29,847 nt of DNA from Acetobacteraceae bacterium (lineage in GTDB: Bacteria; Pseudomonadota; Alphaproteobacteria; Acetobacterales; Acetobacteraceae): positions 304 through 30,150 of the forward strand of contig PKWQ01000100.1 in NCBI GenBank assembly GCA_003133265.1, written 5' to 3'. Shown one piece after another: positions 7,835-14,949 of this stretch; position 1 is the first letter of the stretch, and each line of letters opens with the position of its first letter. The notes below the pieces were generated by a model. The model was not told where the DNA came from. It searched no databases and saw only the letters and a program-made list of their open reading frames with translations. Both the position numbers and the translations under genes were made by a program.

Positions 7835-8620
7835 TCATGTGTGCGAGAACCGGGGCTTCTCCCTGGCGAAGAACGCCCGCACGCCTTCGCGGCAATCAGC
7901 CGTGCTGAACGCCTGGTCGCTGAGGTCGAGGGATCGAGACACCGCTTGGTCCTCCGTCGTGTCGAAAGACAGATCCACCGCGGCCTTGCAAAGCCGCAGG
8001 GCGCGATTGGGACGCTCAGCCAGGACGGCAGCCATGTCTTGCGCAGTGCGCAAGCTCTGGCCGCGCGCCACCACGCGGTTGACCAATCCCCACGATAGCG
8101 CCGTCGCGGCATCGATCGGCTCACCGAAGAACATCATCTCCTTGGCGCGCCCCTCACCAATGCGCCTTGTTACCCGGACGGTGCCACCGCTTCCGGGGAA
8201 CACGCCGAGCTTGATTTCCGGCAGGCAGAGCCGCGTGTGCTCCTCGACGACAATGAGATCGCAGCACACCGCCAGCTCCAGACCGCCGCCAAAGGCAAGG
8301 CCGCTTACTGCCGCGATGGTCGGTTTGGGGAAGTCATCGAGTTTGCTGTAGGTCTCGTTCTCCCGCGCCAGCTTCTTCGGGACAACCTGACCGGGGGCCA
8401 TCATGTCTGCGAACTCGGTCAGGTCGGACCCGGCGCAGAAGGCACGCTCACCGGACCCGGTCAGCACCAGGACACGAACATCTTCATCTTGCGCCAGCGC
8501 GTCGAGCGTTCGGCCGAGTTGGCGCGTCAATTCCAGCGTGACGAGATTAAGCGGGGGGTTGTCGAGCGTTATCGTCGCGACACCGTTGCGAGTTTCACAT
8601 AAAATCAGATCTTTACTCAT
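7835..8620 (-). CDS. Enoyl-CoA hydratase/isomerase (crotonase family)
   Basis: A 261-residue crotonase. Both catalytic glutamates of classical hydratases are in place: Glu115 (FGGGLELAVCCD) and Glu135 (CLPEIKLGVFPGSGG). The oxyanion-hole segment FCAGSDLTEF is also present. Such enzymes add water to 2-enoyl-CoA thioesters. The ATG at 8620 is favoured by a GGAGG box 6 bases upstream; a start four codons earlier (8632) would include that box. The gene directly follows the degraded livM/livK remnant, so its original promoter was probably in the divergent region near 9861-9976. It contrasts with the crotonase at 25834, which lacks both Glu residues. Confidence 0.92.
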   Translation of the reverse strand: MSKDLILCETRNGVATITLDNPPLNLVTLELTRQLGRTLDALAQDEDVRVLVLTGSGERAFCAGSDLTEFADMMAPGQVVPKKLARENETYSKLDDFPKPTIAAVSGLAFGGGLELAVCCDLIVVEEHTRLCLPEIKLGVFPGSGGTVRVTRRIGEGRAKEMMFFGEPIDAATALSWGLVNRVVARGQSLRTAQDMAAVLAERPNRALRLCKAAVDLSFDTTEDQAVSRSLDLSDQAFSTADCREGVRAFFAREKPRFSHT

Positions 8621-8647
8621 GCATCCCTCCACATGGACCTAATCGCC

Positions 8648-9135
8648 TCAGAATTTGGTGTTTTCCCACTTGCGGTTGTGGAGTTTGACGAAATCGACCG
8701 TGTCGGGACCGAAGCCGTCATGTTGGTCCTTGGTATAGCAAAACGTGCCGTCTGCGTAGGTCCCGCTGAATCCGCAGATATGGTCGAGCGCATCCTGGAT
8801 CCTGGATCCTGGATCCTGGATCCTGGGTCCGGTGACGGGACCATCGATATGGCGCAACGCCTCGGCCAGCGCGACGATCGCGGTGCTGCCGAGAATCTCG
8901 GCATAACCGGCCGTATCGACGAAAGGTTTTTGCTGGATGCTCAGCGACCCGAGAATCGGTGCTTTCAGCACAGCGAGTTCGGCTCCACGGGCGAAAGCGC
9001 CGCCCATCGCCGGGGCGGAGGTCAACATCAACACGATATCCAGGTTCGCGTTGCGAATGCGCGTGGCCTCCGCCGTAAGGTCGGTGGCATTCATCGGCCC
9101 GATTACCATCGCAACGATCCCGATGCCGCCAGGTG
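8648..9135 (-). pseudogene. Truncated LivK-type ABC substrate-binding protein (C-terminal part)
   Basis: From about 9135 the minus strand encodes the C-terminal 160 or so residues of a branched-chain-type binding protein: GIVAMVIGPMNATDLTAEAT, then LTSAPAMGGAFARGAE, and the terminal DGFGPDTVDFVKLHNRKW, ending at TGA 8648-8650. The signal peptide and the first domain (around 200 residues) are missing, and upstream sequence changes directly into livM remnants in another frame. A 7-base tandem repeat (8792-8826) inserts extra RIQDPGS residues in the middle of this part. The left edge near 9135 is estimated from where family-like sequence begins. It cannot make a periplasmic protein in this form. 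Confidence 0.75.
8792..8826. repeat. Five perfect tandem copies of the heptamer ATCCTGG
   Basis: ATCCTGG is repeated five times without mismatch (35 bases), bordered on the right by the near-copy GTCCGG. On the minus strand it codes for repeating RIQDPGS-type residues inside the livK remnant. Because 7 is not a multiple of 3, each copy gained or lost shifts the frame, while three copies (21 bases) keep it. This is the form expected of slipped-strand mispairing. Confidence 0.95.
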
Positions 9136-9860
9136 CTCCACCACTCCGCGTTGACCAGACCCTGCAGAGCGACAAGTAGAATGAAGATGAGTGCCCCGCC
9201 ATAGACCACTCCCTGAGATTCAGCGGCGGGCAGATACGTCACGATGGTCAGTAGCACACACGCACCGATGATCGGGCACAGCGGTTTGCGTGCCCCGCCG
9301 ACGATGGCCATCAACAGCGCCTGCAAGGCGGTATCCCTCCTGAGAGATTCGGAAGCCAGATAGCTGCTCTCGTGCGTGTAGAGCCAGCCACCAAGGCCGG
9401 CAACAGCGGCGGAAGCCGCAAAGAACGCGGCGAGGACGCCCGGAACATTCACACCATCGGCAACCGCACGCAAGGCATCGTGACGTGCGGTGTGGACCGC
9501 GCGACCAAATGCGGAATGCAGCAGATTGCGGTAGAGAAATAGAACTACAGCCACGCAGCCCCAGGTCAGGAAGTGCGCGGCCAACGGGCTTGCCGCGATG
9601 GGGGGATCGGCGGGATGCCGGACAAGCCAATGTAGCCACCAGTAAAGTCGCCGCCCGAGATACGGAGAGACACCGTAGCGCACTGCAACGATGGCGGAGG
9701 CGCGTTGCCCGGCCGAACGGGCTTGCGTACAGGACGGCGGAAAGAACGCCCGGGATTCCCAGGGCAACGGCCATGTTGATCGCCATGTGCGGGCTAACCC
9801 GAATGCCGTCTTGAGGGACGTGTCAAGTACTCGATCGAGAGAACTCATCGGTAGATTCAT
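9136..9860 (-). pseudogene. Degraded LivM-type branched-chain ABC permease
   Basis: Recognisable LivM pieces occur in all three minus-strand frames: INMAVALGIPGVLS (around 9740-9785), ASAIVAVRYGVSPYL (around 9655-9700), the family hallmark GGDFTGGYIGLSGIPPI (around 9605-9655), and then a long membrane-rich piece from SPLAAHFLTWGCV through ALLMAIVGGARKPLCPIIG to LLVALQGLV (around 9150-9600). At least three frame changes and a loss between SPYL and GGDFTGG are needed to explain this order. LivM forms half of the inner-membrane channel for branched-chain amino acids or aromatic/organic acids. Nothing translatable as an intact permease remains. Exact ends are approximate. Confidence 0.8.
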
Positions 9861-9894
9861 ACCAAGTATGGTTGCTAAGCATCGTAAATACGCA

Positions 9895-9918
9895 TACTGA
9901 CTTATAGGTTGGTCAGTA
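9895..9918. promoter_or_regulatory. Inverted repeat TACTGAC-N10-GTCAGTA, candidate TetR-type operator
   Basis: Two perfect 7-base arms lie in the 116-base spacer between the divergent livM remnant (minus) and the short-chain dehydrogenase remnant (plus). Size and placement fit a repressor site controlling both directions. The TetR-family gene at 12410-13159 is the only regulator in the window, so it is the natural candidate, but no binding is shown. I could not find a convincing -35/-10 pair on either strand. Confidence 0.45.
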
Positions 9919-9976
9919 CAGTGGTAAAACCAGATCGAACCGCCGCCAGCCTCGGAGCCTGCACTGGGAGGGATCT

Positions 9977-10686
9977 ATGAAATTGCGCGACAAGATCTAC
10001 ATTATCACCGGCGGCGGCTCCGGGATCGGCCGGGCGGCATGTCTTCTGTTCGCCCGGGAAGGCGCCACGGTTGTCGTTGCCGACAAATCGGCCGAGGCCG
10101 CCGGGCAGGTCGCCTCGCTTGCCGGCAACGGTGCCGTTTCGATGGCAGTGGACGTGCCGGCAGCGGGAGGGTGGAGGGCGTGATCCGGGACACGGTCGCG
10201 CGCTTCGGCAAGCTCGACGTGCTCGTCAACAATGCCGGCTATGGCATTCCTGGGAGCGTCACCGAGACCGACGAGGGCGACTGGAACAAATTGGTGGCGG
10301 TCAACATCAACGGCGTCTTCTTCGGCTGCAAGTACGCAATTCCGGAAATGCGCGCCCGGGTCGGGATTCGCGACCGGGCAGCCTATTGTGCCTCGAAGGA
10401 CGCGGTTGCTGCTTTGACCCGCGCCATGGCGCTGGATCATGTCGCCGACAACATCCGCATCAACGCGATCGTGCCCGGGACGATCGATTCACCCTATTTC
10501 CAGGAAATATTCGCAAAGTCGGATCGCGCCGCTGAGCTGCGACGTCATCTGGAATCGCGTCAGGCCATGAACTGGCTCGGGCAGTCGGAGGAGGTCGCCA
10601 ACGGCATGTTGTTTCTTGCCTCGGACGAGGCATCTTTCATGACCGATGCGGTATTGACCATCGACGGCGGCATGACCGTGCATTGA
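9977..10686 (+). pseudogene. Short-chain dehydrogenase/reductase, frameshifted and lacking the catalytic Ser segment
   Basis: The start at 9977 (GGGAGGG box upstream) opens a normal SDR N-terminus with the cofactor motif TGGGSGIGRAA. After MAVDV, near 10160-10172, the protein continues in another frame as VEGVIRDTVARFGKLDVLVNNAG. Later, EMRARV joins directly to GIRDRAAYCASK: the usual strand with the catalytic Ser (about 15 residues between the EMR and AAY regions) is missing without a further frame change. Tyr and Lys of YxxxK remain, and the C-terminus (FLASDEASFMTDAVLTIDGG) is normal. SDRs oxidise alcohols or reduce ketones with NAD(P). With a shift and the loss of Ser this gene should be inactive. 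The intact flavoprotein gene starts 6 bases after its stop. Confidence 0.85.
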
Positions 10687-10692
10687 GGTAGC

Positions 10693-12192
10693 ATGTCCAC
10701 CACCACAGCGATCGTCGGACAGACTGTAGACGTCATTGTTGTCGGCGGCGGGGGCGCCGGCTTGGCCGCTTCCATCAGTGCCGCCGCAGCGAACCGGAGT
10801 GTGCTTCTCCTGGAGAAAGAACCGAAGCTCGGCGGCACCACTGGCTTGTCGGTCGGCTCGATCACGGCGAGTGCGACCGCTCTGCAGCGCCGCGCCGGGA
10901 TTGTCGATTCTCCCGCCCAGCATTTCGAGGACATGGCGCTGTTCGCGGGTGAACTCGCAGTCCGCGATAATCTCGAATTGCGTCGGCTGTATACCGAGAA
11001 CGTTCCAGATACTGTGGCTTGGCTGGAGAATCTCGGTGTTGTCTTCTTCGGACCGATGCCTGAGCCTCCGCACCGTGTGCCGCGGATGCACAACGTCTTG
11101 CCAAGCTCGAAGGCCTACATCCATCAGCTGTGGAAAGAGGCGCGGCGGCTTGGCGTGAAAGCGTTGCTGAACGCTCGGGCGCAGAAGCTGATCACGACGG
11201 GCGGACGTGTCACCGGCGTCGAAGCGGTCGTGAATGGGCGGATAGTACAGCTCAATGCGACCTGCGCGGTGGTTCTGGCATCCGGCGACTTCAGTTCGGG
11301 CAGGGAGCTCAAGCAGAAGTACCTCGCTGAGGACATTCGCGACATCGATGGCATCAACCCGGCAAGTACGGGTGACGGCCAACGGCTGGCGCTCGAGGTC
11401 GGTGGAGACATCGTCAACGGCGATATCGTGTTCGGTCCGGAGATCCGTTTCGTGGTGCCGCCGGTCAATAAGCTGGTCGAGTGCATTCCGCCAAGCACGC
11501 AGCTCGCGCGCATCATGCGCCGGTCGCTGACATTGGTTCCGTCCGCCATCCTGCGGCCGCTGCTCATGATGTTCATCACAACGAACCTGGCACCATCGCC
11601 TTCCTTGCTCCAGAAGGGCGCGATTCTGGTCAACAAGCTTGGCAAACGCTTTGTCAATGAACTGGACAAGCCAGTATATGCCATTCCACGCCAGCCCGAG
11701 CAGATGGCTTACATCGTCTTCGACAACAAAGTGGCCGCCACATTCACCGGTTGGCCAAATTTCATCTCGACGGCACCTGGGCTCGCCTACGCCTATCTTG
11801 CCGACTACAAGCGCAACCGGCGGGACATTTATTTTCAGGCTGACTCGATCAGGGCTCTGGCGCACGCTTTTGGCGTTCCGGTCGATGCCCTTGCCCAAAC
11901 GATCGCGGAACATAACCGCTCGCCGGCCGGACAGGCAGCGCCGCTCGCAACGCCGCCGTTCTACGCCCTGGGCCCCGCCAAGAGCTGGATTGCCATCGCT
12001 GATGGCGGGCTCAAGGTCAATGCCAATCTGCAGGTTCTTGACCGCTCCGGACAGTGCATTCCTGGACTATTCGCAGCCGGCTCGACCGGCCAAGGCGGTC
12101 TGCTGCTCGAAGGGCACGGGCATCATCTGGGCTGGGCTTTGACCTCCGGTAGGATTGCTGGCCGCAACGCCGCGCGCGCCACGGAAACGTAA
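10693..12192 (+). CDS. FAD-dependent oxidoreductase, fumarate reductase/KstD-like flavoprotein
   Basis: A 499-residue intact flavoprotein. The Rossmann motif VIVVGGGGAGLAAS is followed by VLLLEKEPKLGGTT, a strand ending VVLASGDFSSG, NKLGKRFVNELDK and the C-terminal FAD loop (FAAGSTGQGGLLLEGHGHH). This superfamily reduces or introduces C=C bonds in acids and ketones. Residues 250-310 include hydrophobic stretches but no clear membrane segment or signal peptide. Its start lies 6 bases behind the broken SDR, which suggests the two were co-transcribed and acted on the same alcohol/ketone pathway. It is one of three paralogous flavoproteins in the window; the others end at 4895 and 14939. Confidence 0.88.
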   Translation: MSTTTAIVGQTVDVIVVGGGGAGLAASISAAAANRSVLLLEKEPKLGGTTGLSVGSITASATALQRRAGIVDSPAQHFEDMALFAGELAVRDNLELRRLYTENVPDTVAWLENLGVVFFGPMPEPPHRVPRMHNVLPSSKAYIHQLWKEARRLGVKALLNARAQKLITTGGRVTGVEAVVNGRIVQLNATCAVVLASGDFSSGRELKQKYLAEDIRDIDGINPASTGDGQRLALEVGGDIVNGDIVFGPEIRFVVPPVNKLVECIPPSTQLARIMRRSLTLVPSAILRPLLMMFITTNLAPSPSLLQKGAILVNKLGKRFVNELDKPVYAIPRQPEQMAYIVFDNKVAATFTGWPNFISTAPGLAYAYLADYKRNRRDIYFQADSIRALAHAFGVPVDALAQTIAEHNRSPAGQAAPLATPPFYALGPAKSWIAIADGGLKVNANLQVLDRSGQCIPGLFAAGSTGQGGLLLEGHGHHLGWALTSGRIAGRNAARATET

Positions 12193-12231
12193 CGCCTCAC
12201 GCAATGATATCCTCGAACAAGCGAGAAGGTC

Positions 12232-12375
12232 ATGTATCGACTGGATGGAAAACCGGCTCTGCTGAAGGGCGGCACCACGAAAATCGGCCGCCGCATCGGG
12301 ACGCGATTGGTTGAGGAAGGCTGCGATGTCGGCATTGTCGACATCAACGTTACTGGTGGGCTTCGGATGCACTGA
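12232..12375 (+). pseudogene. Internally deleted short-chain dehydrogenase relic (47 codons)
   Basis: Behind a GAGAAGG box the frame reads YRLDGKPALLKGGTTKIGRR followed by LVEEGCDVGIVDIN, clearly an SDR cofactor-binding start. It then passes straight into TGGLRMH and a stop, which looks like the extreme C-terminus of an SDR (normally DGG-plus-tail). About 200 residues including the catalytic centre appear to have been deleted in frame. The TGG in the cofactor loop has also become KGG. A tiny intact novel gene is less likely because both ends match SDR ends. Confidence 0.7.
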
Positions 12376-12409
12376 AGGCCGGGAACGGAGGGCTTAAGAC
12401 AGCGGTGCG

Positions 12410-13159
12410 ATGCCAGGTTTTCCGAAGGCCGACAACACCGCTATGATGTTCTCCATCATCGAATCCGTGCGTGCCGTCGATTTTCCGCCGTGCCGCCACC
12501 GGGCGCAAGCAATGCGCGACAGAATCAAAGCGGTGGCACGTGATCTATTGATCATGAATGGGTATCGGGGTCTCCGGTTCGAGGATATCGCCGGAAGGCC
12601 CCAGATTACCCGCGCCAACATCCATTACCATCCCGGGACGAAAAGAAAAATCGCCGACGAGATCATAGACGAATACTTGAAAGAGGCAATCAGGGCGATA
12701 GGTGCAATCTGGCAATCGGACCTGTCCTACGAGGAGAAGGCCGTCGCCACCATGGAATTCAACCGGGGGCGCTAGCTGCATTTCAACAAGGGAAACAAGA
12801 TGGGAGGTGCGCCGTGGAGCCTGATTTCCCGGATGCGCCTGGAGGCTAACCTATTGAGCGAGAAGGCACGCTTGCAGCTGCGTGAATTCTCCAGCCGCAT
12901 GGAGCAGTTTGTCGCTGCGCCAATCGACCAGGCCCAGGCCAATGGCGAGATCGCTGCCGACGCACCCATTCGAGACATCGCGGTGCAGATCGTGTACATC
13001 ATCGATAGTGCGGGATCGATCACCCTGGATGCCGGATCCTTCGTGCGTCTAGAGCATCTCTATCTTGCGCACAGGCGCGTGATTGCTCATGCCTATGTTG
13101 CCAAGCGCAAGCCGAAAGGCGTACGCAAGCGCGCCCTGGCGGCTGCGGGTAACGATTAG
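12410..13159 (+). pseudogene. TetR-family transcriptional regulator with in-frame TAG and damaged HTH
   Basis: The N-terminal part carries a TetR helix-turn-helix (RIKAVARDLLIMNGYRGLRF, then ITRANIHYH). The frame stops at TAG 12773-12775 and then resumes in the same frame (LHFNKGNKMGGAPWSLISRM) through a typical ligand-binding C-domain to TAG 13157-13159. A Tyr codon, TAC or TAT, is the likely ancestor. The strongly conserved Phe after YH in the HTH is Pro here (HYHPGTK), a second damaging change. The start is uncertain: ATG 12512 would give a typical 215-residue protein, while 12410 gives the longest frame. The gene follows catabolic genes and probably once controlled them. Its stop overlaps the stop of the convergent FadH-like gene by 4 bases. 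Confidence 0.8.
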
Positions 13160-14949
13160 CCGGCGCGATCCGCGCGGAGCCCGGTCGGGATCTGCAGGGC
13201 CGCATCGAATGCGCTTCGGATCGCGGCATCGCTTTTACCGGGCGTTGCGGCGTCGCCGATGACCAAGACGGTCTTGGTTGCGAAGCGGTTCTGGAGTCGG
13301 CGCGCCGAGGAAACGCGGGCGCGATGATAGAACCAGTCCCGGATGGCGGGATTCGATGCCACACTACGCAGCCCTGGGAGTCGCGCGAGCCCGGCGCGAA
13401 GCAGCGCCGGGATCAGGCCAAGGCCGGCACGATAGTTGGCCCCGGTGGCGAGTACGATCAGATCGAACCCTTCCAGGCGCCCGATATCCCGCGCGATATC
13501 GCAGCCGAACACGAAGGCCGCGCCTGCCTCGCGGCAACGACGCTCGAGGCTGGCGATATAGCGTGGTAGCGATGTGGGGCTTGCCTCCACGCCCTGGAAT
13601 TTCGGCGCGAGGCCGGCAAGGCGGAATGCGCCTCCCGCCGTGTCGTGCTTTTCGAAGATGGTAACGAGGTTCCGGTGCGCGACCAACGCGGCGTAGGATA
13701 GACCGGCCGGACCGGTACCGACGACGGCGATCTTCAGACCGTTCGGCACCCGGTTCGCCCGTTCCGTTGCGGTCCCGAACAGACGCTCGCGGCCGGCCAT
13801 CGGGTTGACGAGGCAATGCAGCCGCTCGCCCGAGCGCATGCCGTCGACGCAGCTATTGCAGGCAATGCACATTCGCACCGCTTTGCCGTGCATGGCCCTG
13901 TTCACCCACTCCGGATCGGCGAGCAGCGGTCTGCCCAGCGCGACGAAATCGGCGTGGCCATCCTGGACGGCACGGAGTGCCAGTTCGGGATCGCCGAGCC
14001 GGCCGACCGCGATCACCGGCACCTTCACATGCGCGCGTATATCGGCGGCGAAATGCAGAAACGTCGCGTCCGGCATCGCCATCGGCGGGATCATGACCGC
14101 AGCCGAGGGCAGGGACCTATAGTGTCCCCCCGTGACATGGATTGCATCGGCGCCCGACTCCGCCGCCCAGATCGCGACCTGGCGCGCCTCCTCGGAGGTC
14201 ATGCCACCCGGAACGAAATCGTCGCCGTTCAGGCGAAAGATCACCGGCAGGCCGGGCACGCGGGCCTTGATGCGCCGGACGATCGCAATGCCAAACCGGG
14301 CGCGGTTCTCGAGCGATCCGCCGTATTCGTCGTGCCGCAGATTTTCGGCGGGGCAAAGAAACTGGGAGATCAGGTAGCCATGGGCGGCGTGGACCTCGAC
14401 GACATCGAAGCCGGCACGCTCCGCACGAGCGGCAGCCTCGGCAAAGGCGTCTATCGCCTGCTCGATGCGCTCATGGGACATTGCCTCGGGAATGATGGTC
14501 TCGGTCGTGCCCTCCTGCACCACATGGGCGATAGCCGATGGCGCCACCGGCGGTTCCCCGCCGGTCACGTCCGGGCGCGTGTGCCCTCCGGCATGGCCAA
14601 GCTGGATCGAGACCTTGGCGTTCCGCTCATGCAGGGCGTCGACCAGCCGGGAGAGACCGGGAACGAACCGGTCGTCGTAGATGCCGAGCTCAAAATTCCG
14701 ATGCCGGCCGGCCTTTTCCGGGGACGCCATCTCAACGGTGATCAGGCCGACGCCGCCATCCGCCCGTTCGCAGTAATAGGCGAGCGTGTCGTCGGTAACG
14801 AATCCGTCCTTGTCGGCAGCCCGCGTCGTCATCGATGGCATGACAATGCGATTCTTGATCTCCACGCCGCCAATGCGGCTCGGCGTGAACAGCAGGGGTC
14901 GGGTTTCGCCGCCTTGGATCGGCGCATCAATCTTCGCGTCACTGCTCAT
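13156..14949 (-). CDS. Old-yellow-enzyme/2,4-dienoyl-CoA reductase-like FMN/4Fe-4S/FAD enzyme
   Basis: A 597-residue enzyme. Residues 20-350 form the OYE-type TIM barrel (IKNRIVMPSM, VHAAHGYLISQFLCP, then DEYGGSLENRARF). A 4Fe-4S site follows with Cys361, Cys364, Cys367 and Cys379 (CIACNSC). An FAD fold starts at VVGTGPAGL (around 409-417). The FAD closing motif VLVIGDAATPGKSDAAI (561-577) is present, but the second dinucleotide motif (GGGxxGxE type) expected for NAD(P)H in FadH relatives is not visible. Known members (FadH, BaiCD, trimethylamine dehydrogenase) act on C=C next to a carbonyl or on amines. ATG 14949 follows GGAAGGA and overlaps the previous gene by 11 bases, indicating translational coupling with the KstD-like flavoprotein. 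Confidence 0.9.
   Translation of the reverse strand: MSSDAKIDAPIQGGETRPLLFTPSRIGGVEIKNRIVMPSMTTRAADKDGFVTDDTLAYYCERADGGVGLITVEMASPEKAGRHRNFELGIYDDRFVPGLSRLVDALHERNAKVSIQLGHAGGHTRPDVTGGEPPVAPSAIAHVVQEGTTETIIPEAMSHERIEQAIDAFAEAAARAERAGFDVVEVHAAHGYLISQFLCPAENLRHDEYGGSLENRARFGIAIVRRIKARVPGLPVIFRLNGDDFVPGGMTSEEARQVAIWAAESGADAIHVTGGHYRSLPSAAVMIPPMAMPDATFLHFAADIRAHVKVPVIAVGRLGDPELALRAVQDGHADFVALGRPLLADPEWVNRAMHGKAVRMCIACNSCVDGMRSGERLHCLVNPMAGRERLFGTATERANRVPNGLKIAVVGTGPAGLSYAALVAHRNLVTIFEKHDTAGGAFRLAGLAPKFQGVEASPTSLPRYIASLERRCREAGAAFVFGCDIARDIGRLEGFDLIVLATGANYRAGLGLIPALLRAGLARLPGLRSVASNPAIRDWFYHRARVSSARRLQNRFATKTVLVIGDAATPGKSDAAIRSAFDAALQIPTGLRADRAG

Noticed and set aside
6660..8351. 563-codon plus-strand open frame across the DapA-like, AroQ-like and crotonase genes
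   Set aside because: It runs antisense through three well-recognised genes and their gaps, with Arg/His-rich composition and no motif.
8792..8826. CRISPR or other spaced-repeat array
   Set aside because: The repeats are seven bases and directly adjacent, with no spacers; this is a simple tandem repeat.
10489..11913. 474-codon minus-strand open frame opposite the flavoprotein at 10693
   Set aside because: Antisense shadow of a gene with clear FAD motifs; no family resemblance.
516..13159. Reassignment of TAG to an amino acid, suggested by two in-frame ambers
   Set aside because: TAG ends several intact genes at the expected place (for example 6303-6305, 7344-7346 and 26650-26652), and frameshifts and deletions nearby favour decay.
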